A stretch of 32,063 nt of DNA, taken from NCBI GenBank assembly GCA_003024175.1, contig MDYQ01000285.1, forward strand, positions 1 through 32,063, read 5' to 3'. Both the position numbers and the translations under genes were made by a program. Source of the stretch: Planoprotostelium fungivorum (lineage: Eukaryota > Evosea > Variosea > Cavosteliida > Cavosteliaceae). Below, piece by piece: positions 1 through 10,298 of this stretch (positions are counted from its first letter, which is position 1; each line of letters opens with the position of its first letter). The notes under the pieces were generated by a model that saw nothing but the letters and a program-made list of their open reading frames with translations, did not search any database and was not told the origin of the DNA.

Positions 1-2
1 AA

Positions 3-647
3 CACTTCGGCCTTGAGGAGATGTGTATCGAGATCGATAAAGAATGCAAAGGCTCCCAACGTAAGTGTGATCGTCATCCATCGATGACAGTCTGCAGATC
101 ACTCAGAGGCAGATAAACTGAGATGGAATACCCAGAAAGACCTAGAAGAGTCAAAGAAAGAGGAATCAATGAAGGCAGCTGCTGCAAAGAAGAAGTCTGA
201 TCGAAAGGTTGACGAGAGTGAGTTGACGTTACCAGTAGATATATACTAATCAAGCCAGGTAATCGCCACCCTCCCCTTCAACTCGAGAACCTCAACTTAT
301 TGATTTCACAACAGCGACAGTCTTACCAGGCAGAACGGAACGGAGCTCCAAACCCTAAGCACGTCATCCCTACCACAAAAACTGCCAAGAGAAAGGCTGA
401 CCAGATTGAGTTGCAAGAGCTGGTTGTCATCGAAGACGACGATTCTGAGCTGAACCACCCACCGTCCAACAGCCCTGAGACGTCGCGTTCTGCTTTGTCC
501 ACCATCAAGGAGTTGCTACAGGCAGGCGAAGCACGCATTCAGGAGCTGAGCGACCAGCTCAAGCGGGAACAGGACCGTGTAGACCTCCTCAAGAAGGGAG
601 CCACCACCTTTGGCGAAGAGTTCATCTTTGGAAGCTTCTTCTGTTGA
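3..647 (+). CDS. 3' end of a coiled-coil protein gene (partial)
   Basis: The 5' part lies outside the window. Three exons join in frame: 3-60, 98-217 and 259-647, with introns of 37 and 41 bases that start GTAAGT and GTGAGT and end CAG. Exon 2 is very rich in Lys, Glu and Ala, and exon 3 carries a basic stretch (KTAKRKADQ), an acidic stretch (IEDDDSE) and a predicted coiled coil (IQELSDQLKREQDRVDLLKK). The reading ends ...IFGSFFC then TGA, and an AATAAA overlaps the stop at 647-652. I do not recognise the family. The charged composition and short basic patch would fit a nuclear or scaffold protein, but that is inference. Splice phases are consistent, so this end of the gene looks intact. Confidence 0.72.
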
Positions 648-652
648 ATAAA
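647..652 (+). terminator. AATAAA polyadenylation signal
   Basis: AATAAA begins at the last base of the TGA stop of the preceding gene. A signal this close to the stop fits the compact gene ends elsewhere in the window (13878-13883, 5853-5858). Confidence 0.5.
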
Positions 653-1034
653 TCATGTTACACGCCGCAATCGTCCTGTTGTCTCATATGATGAATCCAA
701 GAATATAGGAAACATTACGTTGGTGATCAAAGAAAATTGGCTGAAAAGCAGACGAAATTTCAGTGAACGAAAACTGAGCGAAAACTGAGTACTTTTATTT
801 TATTGGTGTGAAAACGAACCCGCCGAACAATATCTTATAGTGTTAAGAGACCAAAATGCGATTTAGAAAATGTTGCATATAACTCCTGCCTCTTAGCCAC
901 CACCCTTGGCGTTGTAGGGTAAAATGACATCTACCAAGTCACACCAAGGTCTGCACTAACAATGTGATCATGACCACTCCTCCACTGCTGCAACAATGAA
1001 AGATTTATTTTTGGTGTGTCTTTTTTCTACTCAT
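653..1034. other. Intergenic region
   Basis: Between two convergent gene ends I see no convincing frame, repeat or RNA gene. It is AT-richer than the flanking exons, as expected of 3' untranslated and spacer DNA. Confidence 0.4.
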
Positions 1035-1989
1035 TCAAGCCTTTGGTATTTCATAGTAAAATACTACCCCTTTTTGTTGATATTTAGATTGATCTGGTAC
1101 TGACTTGTCTTTTTTGAGATGGTCAATCTTGCCTACAAACGGTTTCTTCTGATTTGGAAGATCATATTGAGTACCCTCAAATGCTTGTTTTGCTGCGTCA
1201 TATTTTGGCCAATCTATTTTTTGTGTACAAGATGGATTAGGAAATTCAACCTCCTGTGTTCCATATTCAAATGTTGTATAATGGACTTTGATCATTTTAG
1301 GTCTTCTTGATCCATCTTTGTACTCAAACTCTGTTTGTGGTCAGTCTCTATTTTTGTGAGAACCCCATAAAATCTCAATCTGATCACGTGGGTAATAAGT
1401 TGTGGAACTATCAGGTGGATCTTTTGCTTTTTCTTTCAATATCTTCTTGATCTGCCTCTCCCACGATGAATATTTACCAACATTCAGGCCTGCAAGTTGT
1501 AAGGTCTTGGAGGACCACCAAAAGAAGCACCCAGTATATGCCCTGCCTCATTGCACCAGGAATTGCCTTCTAGAGCTGACCAAGTTAATCATTATTTGAA
1601 CAGAAGAAATCACCTCGTATATAATCTCTCATGTAATTTGTATTATATGGGTATGTTTTGGGCATAGCTGTTTCCCCCCTTTTTAATATGGCATAGACTT
1701 GTTTGACCCTACGACCAACTTTGATGTGTGCATCTACGTATGTTATCCCTCCCCTTGAATCTGTCTTCTTCTTTTGGTATTTGACAGTTGCAGGTTGTGG
1801 AAGTTTCTGATATGTGTATTGCAGATGTGATATTGTTGACCCAACGCCAGCTGGTATTTCCACGATGCCCGTGATATCCGCATCAGGAATCTCCCCTTCG
1901 GGATCAGGAGGGTGATCAAGTCCTCTGATTTGAGCTTCTCCAGAGCGTAGAATGCCAATGATGAAGAGCAAGAACAGTGCAGTTCTCAT
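1035..1989 (-). pseudogene. Secreted DNA/RNA non-specific endonuclease-like gene, frameshifted
   Basis: The frame opens at the Met at 1989 with a signal peptide (MRTALFLLFIIGILRSGEA); an upstream Met at 2046 would bury it. Exon 1 (1614-1989) is followed by a 44-base intron (1570-1613, GTGATT...CTCTAG). Exon 2 opens with a motif NEAGHILGASFGG followed by N-x-x-x-x-x-N and W residues, the pattern of secreted beta-beta-alpha-metal nucleases (DRGH-like motif, with His as the presumed general base). At about 1487 the frame breaks: a one-base loss converts the reading to TGA, while the continuation is open in the next frame. A second stop near 1340 could be removed by a 33-base intron with a weak GTTCTC donor. 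The last stretch (1035-1295) is open. The family call is from the motif only. Either a recent pseudogene or a sequencing indel. It is transcribed away from the secreted protein gene at 2094. Confidence 0.5.
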
Positions 1990-2093
1990 TTCCTCAAATT
2001 CTAATTCTGGGGGTTCGATCTTTTGAACAACAACAACGTTGCTCAAAAATAGTCAATTATTCCTCAAAGAAAAAAGGAACTACTCCATAAACC

Positions 2094-2483
2094 ATGAGAG
2101 CTTTTCACCCTCGCATTACTCTCTTGGGACTTCTGTTATTGTATGTTCTCCCTGTCTTCAGTGACGTGGGAGATGGTGACAAATACATTCTAGGGGCCTC
2201 CATTGAAGAGGAAGATGATACACCCGACAAGATTGATTATACACCTGTTACATTGGTAGAAGCAAATAGTTTCAACCTAGATCAAACGGCTTCAGGCAGA
2301 ACACAACAACTACTGAGTTCATGGAAAGAAAATATGAATCTGCCAGCAAACATACGTCACAGTACTGGCTCGTTGAATGAGTGGGTGGGATTTTTAGAGG
2401 GCCCCACAGAAAGCACCCAAGCACCCCACAATGATAAACCCCCATTTAAGAAACGATCCCCTAAACCCCAAGGAACGGTCTAG
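2094..2483 (+). CDS. Small secreted protein, acidic then basic tail
   Basis: A 129-residue frame starts with a clear signal peptide (basic MRAFHPR, then a Leu-rich core LLGLLLLYVLPVFS). The mature part begins acidic (SIEEEDDTPDK) and ends basic and Pro-rich (KPPFKKRSPKPQG). There is no Cys in the mature region and I recognise no domain. It starts 104 bases from the nuclease-like gene, which reads the other way, so the two share a 5' intergenic region and may be co-regulated; a nuclease with a secreted partner is possible but is inference only. A short downstream exon cannot be ruled out, because GT follows shortly before the stop. Confidence 0.55.
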   Translation: MRAFHPRITLLGLLLLYVLPVFSDVGDGDKYILGASIEEEDDTPDKIDYTPVTLVEANSFNLDQTASGRTQQLLSSWKENMNLPANIRHSTGSLNEWVGFLEGPTESTQAPHNDKPPFKKRSPKPQGTV

Positions 2484-3149
2484 GAAACAACCTAAACGAA
2501 GGTCAACTTGACCAAGTGTAAGCAAAGACGGATAAAGAAGAATTGCACACGTTTTGATTTTTCTAGTTGGAGACAAGTGAATGGATAAAGCCCTCAATCA
2601 GCGTCCACTCGAACGCTGCAATGGTTGGTGTCATCATCGCACGTTGGTCTAGGTGAGAGTCTCCAATCGCTCACCACCATCAGGTTCTTCTATACCGCCC
2701 TCATGGACAAAGACTGGATGATCCACAAAGGGACACAATCATGGCATCACATCAACCCTGGATATGAAGACCTCAATTGTTTATAATGAAGAAGTTGGGC
2801 GAGGCGTTCGTCATGTGGCTTGATTGTGGGTGGCTCGACCGTGGGTGGCTCGCACAGCAAAGATATTACAGCCCATCCACCACTAGAAAATCAGTACAGG
2901 CGATTATCACCCGTGATTATCAGTAATGATAATTGCGCATATCATCCACTATTGCTGGACGAGATCCACATCCACGATTATTGCATGTTTATAAGAGACA
3001 TATGGAGTTGCCAACTTTTATAATCGAATCAAATTCCAAATAGTGCAGTGTGGGAGTGGACCAGACCTTGTCTTTATTGCTTCTTTGATCACATTCACTG
3101 CACTGTGTGTTTCTCTCCCTTGATGTTGTACTTCCTTCTCTCCATCTTC
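2484..3149. other. Non-coding or decayed DNA
   Basis: Only short interrupted frames occur. The stretch lies just 5' of a retroelement protease relic and may be decayed retroelement sequence, but I see no diagnostic motif here. Confidence 0.35.
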
Positions 3150-3380
3150 TTCTATCTCGCTATGATCCGCTGCAAGTCTGTCTTCCATATCTTCCCCTTC
3201 CCTTGTCACCGACATGGAGATCAACAACGTCAAGATGACATGCGGAGACTATACAGAATACATCGGTTTCCACGTCCTTGACATTCCTCAAACTCCGGGG
3301 CATCCTCGGCATCAATTGGATGGAGCACCACAGCGTCAAGATCGATTTCAGATTCACCAGATCCATTGACTTCAATGAGG
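3150..3380 (+). pseudogene. Ty3/gypsy retropepsin relic
   Basis: In one frame the plus strand reads a protease-like strand (DYTEYIGFHVLDIP), and after a one-base shift at about 3275 it reads GILGINWMEHHSVKIDF, the hallmark end of Ty3/gypsy aspartic proteases (I-L-G-x-x-W-L-x-x-H-x-x-x-I-D). Upstream in the first frame, where D-S/T-G-A-T/S should give the catalytic Asp, the sequence reads stop-S-A-A-S followed by L-S-S-I-S-S-P-S-L-V, so the active site is lost. No reverse transcriptase or LTR could be found around it. It is an old, inactive fragment. A separate integrase fragment lies 9.5 kb to the right and could come from a related element. Confidence 0.6.
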
Positions 3381-4049
3381 ACAGTACAACCCACAACCGT
3401 TCTCAAGCCACACCAGGTCGTCACGGAGACGCCTCGTTCCGCCACCCGCGCAGAGTAGCCTTGCAACCACCTCTCTACACGGGACACTTGCTCCTCGACT
3501 CGCTGACGTCACAGTGTCTCAATCGCACCAAAATCGGGACCGACCCCAGGACCACCAATCACCCGGCTTCAGCACCACCTCAATCTCAGACGATCCTCCT
3601 ACATCGCTAGATGACCATTGCTACGCTCACAAATTACGCCAACACTCAATTTCGCCTCCAAACAACAAGAACAACGATCATGTTGTTGGATATCTTCAGA
3701 AGGCTGACATAGCCAAACTAAGTACCACCGTCCAGTGATTCTCTCGAATCAGATGCTCGACGGTGAACTCGTGAGGAGGTTGAATGGTCGCAATGAATGA
3801 CATGACAGTATGTTCACGGATTAGAATTTCCTTCTATATCAGGTCGAAGTAGTACCTCCCACTGATGTTGGTAATCACGAAATCCATCTTGTGAAGATCA
3901 TTTGCATGTAATGGTCTATCAGCACTGCTGATTGTTGGATTGGTTGGGGCTGAGCAGTGATGTTGATCCGATGTCAATTTGAAAAACTTTCTTCGTTGCT
4001 CCGTTTGCAAACGCGAAAAAAACACCAGTTATGTACATCCTTTTCTTCA
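3381..4049. other. Retroelement-like remnant and spacer
   Basis: The plus strand has Pro-, Thr- and His-rich open stretches to about 3738 with no recognisable domain, possibly a decayed continuation of the protease relic. From 3834 to 4049 only short minus-strand frames remain, downstream of the minus gene stop at 4050. Confidence 0.3.
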
Positions 4050-5000
4050 TCAATAGGAATTTATCCAGTGTGTACCAAACACTGCTCTCTGCAACGTCTG
4101 CTCCCACTTAACATACAACAGCTCCGTATCTGCATCAAAATAGAAGATCAATTGCGTGTAGAAGCTCTGGTACAGTTCTCTCTTTCCGTCTGTTACATCA
4201 TTACACCACATACTCATCATCAACACTCACTCATGAACAAGAAGCCATTTCGATGCCACCATAAGTCCTCTGTTCCCATCTTAGGGAAACCATTGTACAG
4301 CTTTTTCGTATCAAGATTAAATCTGTGTGACGTCAGAAAGGAGGATGAGATGAATCCACTCACTGCCAATAAAATCAATGTCTCTTCTTCACATCACCGT
4401 CATACGGCTCTGATAACATTCGAGCCCACGTCTTCACACACGTCCTTTCTCTGGCCATGATGGCTCGTATCTCATCAAAAGCCATTCGACCACCTATCAT
4501 CTCATGAGTGATTGAGAGGGATGCACTACACATCACACCGTGTAAGGGGCGATTATTCAGATTCTTCCGTACCTTCTGCATGAATCTTCCTATCGTGAAT
4601 GTTTGGCTCATTTCAAAGCATTCAACATCCTCCTTGATCCTCTGTGCATGCCTTTGGGTCTTCTCGACGTTGAACTATTTTGTATCAGTGGATGTGTTAC
4701 ATCATCTCATCTCACGTGGAAGTTGAGAGGCCCAAAACCGTCACGTGTGAAGTCAACTCTCTCCTGTTGCGTCTTGTCAATCGATGAGAAGAATGAATCG
4801 ATCGAATGGCACTCACCACGTGATTAGGTGACTCCGTTCACGTACAATTCGCTACAGCAGGACCTTTGAAGTTCAGATGCTGTACATCCAAGGAACGACT
4901 CACCACATATGAATGCAATGCGGACCAAAGAGTGCTTCTTGTCATTGACGATGAAAGGGGTGCAGACAGACAGAGTGTTTATTCTCCATCCACGAAATGA
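4050..5000 (-). CDS. Unrecognised multi-exon protein, 5' end unresolved
   Basis: I read six exons on the minus strand: about 5000-4842, 4763-4716, 4674-4398, 4362-4231, 4189-4050, with introns of 78, 41, 35 and 41 bases, all GT-AG and in phase. The reading passes through IGRFMQKVRKNLNNRPLHG, MAFDEIRAIMARE, FNLDTKKLYNGFPKMG and GKRELYQSFYTQLIFYFDAD and ends ...THWINSY then TGA at 4050. The consistent splicing and C/G-ending codons argue for a real gene of at least about 200 residues, rich in aromatic and basic residues. I recognise no family. The first exon or exons lie between 5000 and about 5070, where a plausible segment (ELVSIRHLSQNAK) precedes a GTGAGC donor, but I could not close the frame there. 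The 167-residue plus-strand frame across this region is a shadow. Confidence 0.5.
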
Positions 5001-5189
5001 TTGATTCAAGATGGGGGAATGGGCTCACCTTGGCATTCTGGCTCAGGTGTCGTATTGACACCAGTTCATGTTAGAGGATGGCCATGCACGTGGATTGCCT
5101 TCCTTGGTTCTTGACTGTTTGCGTTCCTCCCACGCGGAACCGTAGGGGGGAGGTGTCGGTCCATAACTTGGAAAATTTACACCTCCGCC

Positions 5190-5776
5190 GGCACCAGCAG
5201 ACCTCTCCTCTAAACGCTCTCAACTGACCACCTCGGTGAGTCTGATGCGATGTATACATACGTTTCACAGGAAACGTAACACAGATCGATCTTAGGTCCA
5301 TATATAGCAATGATGTTCCCTCTCTATTCGGTGAGTCACCTGCACCAATGGTTCTGTCTTACTCCTCATATAGATCAAGCGCATCTGACGATTGTATGAT
5401 TGGGTCACATTTCTTAGTCAGGTCCTTAATGGCTGAGCTCCTTACTCTCCTCGAAACTTAACATGGCGAACCTCCTTGTCTCTTGGTGGTGAGTCACTCT
5501 TTCATGATTTCTCGGCTGAGCATTTCCCAGACCACCGACGGGAGATTCTAACGCTATTCGAACAGTTAACGTTGCGTAGAGACCGAGCTACACGAGGTGA
5601 GATTATACCAACGGTGGCATAGGTTCATCCCACTGCTGGCCAGGTTAGCTCCAAGAACCCCAAATCTCAGCTTCTCTCGCAGCAGATCGCAGTCGCTGGC
5701 CGAGGCGGACGAGGCGCTTGACAATTACAACCTCCGCAAGGCGCTCGACTCTCTCCTGGAGGCATTGAAGGTCTAG
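5190..5776 (+). CDS. Unresolved plus-strand gene, 3' part
   Basis: Four GTGAGT-type introns are visible on the plus strand (donors near 5237, 5331, 5487 and 5599). Open exon pieces include NVTQIDLRSIYSNDVPSLF, HRREILTLFEQLTLRRDR and a last exon ending EADEALDNYNLRKALDSLLE and a TAG at 5774-5776, followed by AATAAA at 5853-5858. The last two exons join in phase; the middle ones could not be joined without a stop, so the gene is either broken or uses splice sites I missed. The C-terminal amphipathic helix is the only structural hint. Product unknown. Confidence 0.3.
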
Positions 5777-5852
5777 GGGGACAGGAGAGTGTCCCCAATC
5801 GTCTTCTACGAGTCAGACGAGGAGTAGGCGTAGCGCCAGCTGGTGATAACCA

Positions 5853-5858
5853 AATAAA
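5853..5858 (+). terminator. AATAAA polyadenylation signal
   Basis: AATAAA lies 77 bases after the TAG at 5774-5776 and supports a plus-strand gene end there. Confidence 0.4.
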
Positions 5859-5876
5859 ACGTAATGAAATTGGGTT

Positions 5877-6414
5877 TATTCTTTATTTCTTGCGTGAAAT
5901 TTTCGTATTATTACGATGTCAGAGAAGAGAAAATTCACTTGTAGCGTGTGAAAGATGATCTATGGTTCAGGCCGCAGGTGCGATGGAGTGGAGGATAACA
6001 ACATCACGAGTGATGGGATGGTAGATTGACGAGACAATGTGGTGGATAAGGCATTATCAATAACGTCTCAGAGGCGATTCACTTAGTGACGTTATCAGAG
6101 TTCTTTGGGTCGAATGTTGCATCTGCCTCAAGTAGTTACCAAATTGAGTCTCCTTTGCTCTCTCTCCGAAGACTTCTCAATGTCCTTCTGAAACTTTCCA
6201 ACTCTGTCGCTTGATGATGTGAGTAGAAAGCATCTCAAAGAATCTATCGTGGTTTGAGAACATGCAATGGGATCTTTGTGAACGATTAAGACTCGAACAT
6301 GGACCCGTAGGCCCATACTGTAGATGCTACCATCACACCAACAGGGCTATTGAGAAGGTCACTTTCCGTCTGGTCCGATGATGGATGCTATATCAAAAAA
6401 TCAGAAGGGGTATG
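5877..6414. other. Intergenic region
   Basis: This lies between two convergent genes. Minus-strand pieces around 6128-6316 are open for about 60 codons but have no supporting splice structure. Nothing convincing is seen. Confidence 0.35.
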
Positions 6415-7291
6415 TCATGCTGAAAAGTTCCCACGTAGAGTGACATCCCGGTTGTACCACTGCGCGTTGGTTGCAAGGCGGGGCTTCCCGTGGTTCCAGT
6501 GGCCTTCATCAAACTCAAATCTGTTGCCTGTGTGAGTATACTCATCATAATGAGAAAGCTCACCTATATACAAGTTAAGGTATCCTTTGGGACACTGTGT
6601 CAACCTTGCCGTACCTCGTCACCTGGCCAAAATGTGCAGTGACAAAATCCCTCGTCATCAGCCATCGAAAGGACACATACCTAGTGGAATCCCCTTGGTA
6701 TTCTTGAATATTCCTGGCTGAAGTCTTCTGTTCAACGTCTCCCGAGCCATGAGAGACCAGAGAGGATGGCAAAGTAGCCCAGAAAGATTTGGTTGAGAGC
6801 CGGGTCTCCTTGCGCAATACCATTTGCCCGTGACTCTCTGTGCGTCATCTGGTGTCGCGTCAGTGGCTGTAACTGATACTTCTGATGATGATGACATACC
6901 CAAAAGGAGTGAGGCCCATACCCATCGTCAACCGTTGTGTCGTCATCAGGATCGATGGGGTTCGATCATCCGGAAGTTTCCGATGTGTGACTGTTCTTCT
7001 TCGGCTGTGTCTGCCATCTCTCAGCTCCTGTAGTGGATCACGGGTGGTGGGAGCGATGGTGAGATCATATCGCCACCGATCGTTGATGACAGGAGCCTCA
7101 GTGGTGGGTACCTTCTTGAGCGGGCCTTCGGTGTCTTCAGAGTTGATGGCCTTCCTCTTGCGTGACTTGCTCTGTGCTGGTGTCGTCCTTCGATCGTTCA
7201 GGTCTTCCAGAGTAAGAGTTGTCCGTTCAGCGGGCTGGAGATGTGATGCGTATGTGATTATCTGACCGGTCCATATTGCTTTTCTGCCCAT
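6415..7291 (-). CDS. Hypothetical protein, four exons, 244 aa
   Basis: Exons 7291-6922, 6881-6681, 6614-6564 and 6527-6415 join in frame; the introns are 40, 66 and 36 bases, all phase 1 and GT-AG. The start is the ATG at 7291 (MGRKAIWTGQIITYASHLQP). The N-terminal third is basic with a bipartite-NLS-like run (KSRKRKAINSEDTEGPLKK), which suggests a nuclear protein. The C-terminal part is compact and aromatic (QCPKGYLNLYIGNRFEFDEG, then WNHGKPRLATNAQWYNRDV) and ends ...LRGNFSA then TGA. I recognise no family. Longer unspliced frames in this region cross these introns and are not the true product. Confidence in the splice model is good because every junction keeps phase. Confidence 0.62.
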
Positions 7292-7648
7292 GTTGTCGTA
7301 GTTGTTCTGAGGGTAGTATACTATTTCTTGCGTCCTTTCGCTTGTTGGCTGGGCTTGTAATCACCTCTTTGTTCCATCTTGCCTCAACCCCGTTTTATTC
7401 GTTTGGGGATGTGCAACCCGGTTGGAAAATTTTTGTACCAAACGGAACTGCCTTGAAACTAATTCCGACGACGAACAAGGCCCGAAACCGATTGAACAAC
7501 CATTAATTCTTGCAAGAGACACAAGGTGACGACATAAGACCACATATTTTGAATTCATCCTCCGGTTATCATCCATCACATTTCATCCCTCAAAATGATG
7601 TGAACTGAATAACATTTCGAAGATCTATTCAAATCTCTAACAGTGAAA
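7292..7648. other. Divergent intergenic region
   Basis: The 5' flanks of the minus gene starting at 7291 and the plus LRR gene starting at 7649 meet here, so both promoters should be in this 357-base stretch. No gene is seen. Confidence 0.4.
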
Positions 7649-10019
7649 ATGGCTGCTGGAAGAGACGCCTGGAATGGAATACTCCAGTCTGTTGATGTCA
7701 CTCGTATCATCTTTTCCTGTCTCTTTCCACGAGATAACAAAAAGGACGGGACAGAGACTTGGACAAGAGCGAGAAGTGTGTGTAAGATGTGGAGAGACAT
7801 GGGTGAATTATAGACAATACAATAAGTCACTGACTTGAATACGCAGCTGACACATTGTATATTCCCTTCTCGAATCAAGTTCTATTATTTGCGATCAAGA
7901 GTGGCAATGTGTTGAGAGTGGGTCATTCTGACTACTAATTGTTCTTTTTGGTCCTTCTTTGTCTTGAACACTATACAAAGTCACAGAAATAATACTTATA
8001 AATATATATGTTAACATCTAATGAAGATTCGGTTCGTCCTCCAGAAAACACAAGTAGCAACTCTTGAAAGTGCTGAGATGAGAATGCATAGAGACAGAGC
8101 AACTGATGAACTGATACAGGCAATCATATTGGAAGTGAAGGAGCAGCAGCAATTGCACAGAGTCTTGCAAACAACACTACTCTGACTACTCTCAACCTCT
8201 TTGGTGAGTGCTGAGATGAGAATGCATAAAGACAGAGCAACTGACAACTGATGCAGCTAATGACATTGGTAGTCAAGGAGCAGCAGCAATTGCACAGAGT
8301 CTTGCAAACAACACTACTCTGACTACTCTCAATCTTGGTCGTGAGTGCTGAGATGAGAATGCACAGTGACAGAAGTGATATGATGCAGATAATTACATTG
8401 GAAGTGAAGGTGCAGCAGCAATTGCACAGAGTCTTGCAAACAATACTACCCTGAGTACCCTAGTTCTGAATGGTGAGCACTGAGATGAGAATGTATAGGC
8501 GAGCAACTGACAACTGATGCAGAAAACCAATTCAAAAATGAAGGAGCAGCAGCAATTGCACAGAGTCTTGCAAACAACACAACCTTGACTTCCCTCAACA
8601 TCTCTAGTGAGTGCTAAGAAGACATAACAAGTGATGACTGATGCAGAGAATGCAATTGGACGTGAAGGAGCAGCAGCAATTGCACAGAGTCTTGCAAACA
8701 ACACTACTCTGACTACTCTTAATCTCAGCTGTGAGTGCTGAGATGAGTATACATAGAAACAGAGCAACTGATGAATGATGCAGTTAATAAGATTGCAAGT
8801 GAAGGTGCAGCAGCAATTGCACAGAGTCTTGCAAAGAACACTGCTTTGACTTCTATTATCATGTATGGTGAGTGCTGAGATGAGAATGCATAGAGATGGA
8901 GCAAGGATGACTGATGCAGGTGATGGTTTTGGAAATAAAGGAGCAGCATCAATTGCACAAGGTCTTGCAAGCAATAGCACTTTGACTTCTCTTGATATTG
9001 GTGGTGAGTGCTGAGATGAGAATGCATAGAGACAAAGCAACTGATGACTGATACAGGTAATGAACTTGATAGTGTAGGAGCAGCAGCAATTGCACAGAGT
9101 CTTGCAAACAACACTACCCTTACTCTTTTTAGAATTCATTGTGAGTGCTGACTGAGATGGGCTTGCAAAGACAGAGCAATTGATGACTGATGCAGATAAT
9201 GAAATTGGAAGTGAAGGAGCAGCAGCAATTGCACAGAGTCTTGCAAACAACACTACTCTGACCACTCTCAAACTTAGTCGTGAGTGCTGAGATGAGAATG
9301 CATAGAGACAAACTGATGCAGATAATTACATTGGAAGTGAAGGTGCAGCAGCAATTGCACAGAGTCTTGCAAACAACACTACCCTTACCTCTCTTAAAAT
9401 GCATTGTAAGTGCTGAGATGAGAATGCATAGAGACAAAGCAACTGACAACTGATGCAGATAATGAAATTGGTAGTCAAGGAGCAGCAGCAATTGCACAGA
9501 GTCTTGCAAACAACACTACTCTGACTACTCTCAATCTTGGTAGTGAGTGCTGACATGAAAATGCATAGAGACAGAGCAACTGATGAACTGATACAGGTAA
9601 TCATATTGGACGTGAAGGAGCAGCAGCAATTGCACAGAGTCTTGCAAACAACACTGCCCTTACCTCTCTTAAAATTTATGGCAAGTGCTGAGATGAGAGT
9701 GCATAGAGACAAAGCAACTGACAACTGATGCAGATAATGAAATTGGTAGTCAAGGAGCAGCAGCAATTGCACAGAGTCTTGCAAACAACACTACTCTGAC
9801 TACTCTTAATCTCAGCTGTGAGTGCTGAGATGAGAATGCACAGTAACAGAGTAAGTGATGCAATGCAGATAATTACATTGGTAGGCAAGGAACAGCATCA
9901 ATTGCACAGAGTCTTGCAAACAATCCTGCTCTGACTAGTCTTCATCTCAGTGGTGAGTGCTGAGATGAGAATGCATAGAGACAGAGCAACTGATGACTGA
10001 TATAGATGATGACATGTGA
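7649..10019 (+). CDS. LRR protein with F-box-like N-terminus, tandem LRR exons
   Basis: Exon 1 (7649-7802) encodes MAAGRDAWNGILQSVDVTRI then ...ARSVCKMWRDM, reminiscent of a degenerate F-box (V-C-K-x-W near its end). Exons 7847-7917 and 8027-8069 follow. Then come 14 exons of 84 bases, the first at 8120-8203, 8257-8340 and 8389-8472, each encoding one 28-residue ribonuclease-inhibitor/NLRC3-type leucine-rich repeat with core GAAAIAQSLANNTTL and a following L-x-x-L-x-L. All introns between them are phase 1, about 48-55 bases and near-identical. A 15th copy begins at 10006 and hits TGA (10017-10019) where others read Ile-Gly. The spliced product is 485 residues. The LRR solenoid should act as a binding surface; an F-box role in ubiquitin ligase recruitment is inference. 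One intron (donor near 9681) uses GC instead of GT. Confidence 0.78.
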
Positions 10020-10090
10020 AGTGAAGGTGCAGCAGCAATTGCACAGAGTTTTGCAAATATTTGACCTCTGAGCTTTTGCTGATGCAAGAT
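8120..10090 (+). repeat. Tandem array of about 135-base exon-intron units
   Basis: Fifteen head-to-tail units of about 124-139 bases, each an 84-base LRR exon plus an intron that starts GTGAGTGCTGAGATGAGAAT and ends in a CAG or TAG. The exon core and the intron core are both strongly conserved between units. The last unit is decayed after its first 14 coding bases, with LRR-like sequence running to about 10065 beyond the stop. Confidence 0.9.
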
Positions 10091-10298
10091 TTTAAATGGA
10101 CGAGATCCTGTGCCAGTGGCATCATTCAATAGATCATGATTTGAGTCATTGGGTTTGTTATATTGCCAAAAATGAGATACGACATATAACACTGTATTTG
10201 CAGCTCCTTATGCTGCATCACGTCAATATAAATTGCCTGATAACACCCTCTACTCCATATTAAGGGCGTCGTATAGCTTGGTTCACCGTCTCCAGTTT

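Noticed and set aside
3957-4460. 167-residue plus-strand open frame
   Set aside because: It is antisense to minus exons that splice in phase and have better codon use; it shows no domain and is His/Ser-rich in the way shadow frames are.
8393-9784. Long minus-strand frames across the LRR array (repeated FARLCAIAAAPS and CKTLCNCCCS)
   Set aside because: They are the antisense of the repeated LRR exons; their repetition only mirrors the exon array.
8120-10065. CRISPR-like array (regular repeats with spacers)
   Set aside because: The repeats encode LRRs and the spacing is exon-intron, in a eukaryotic gene; spacers are not unique.
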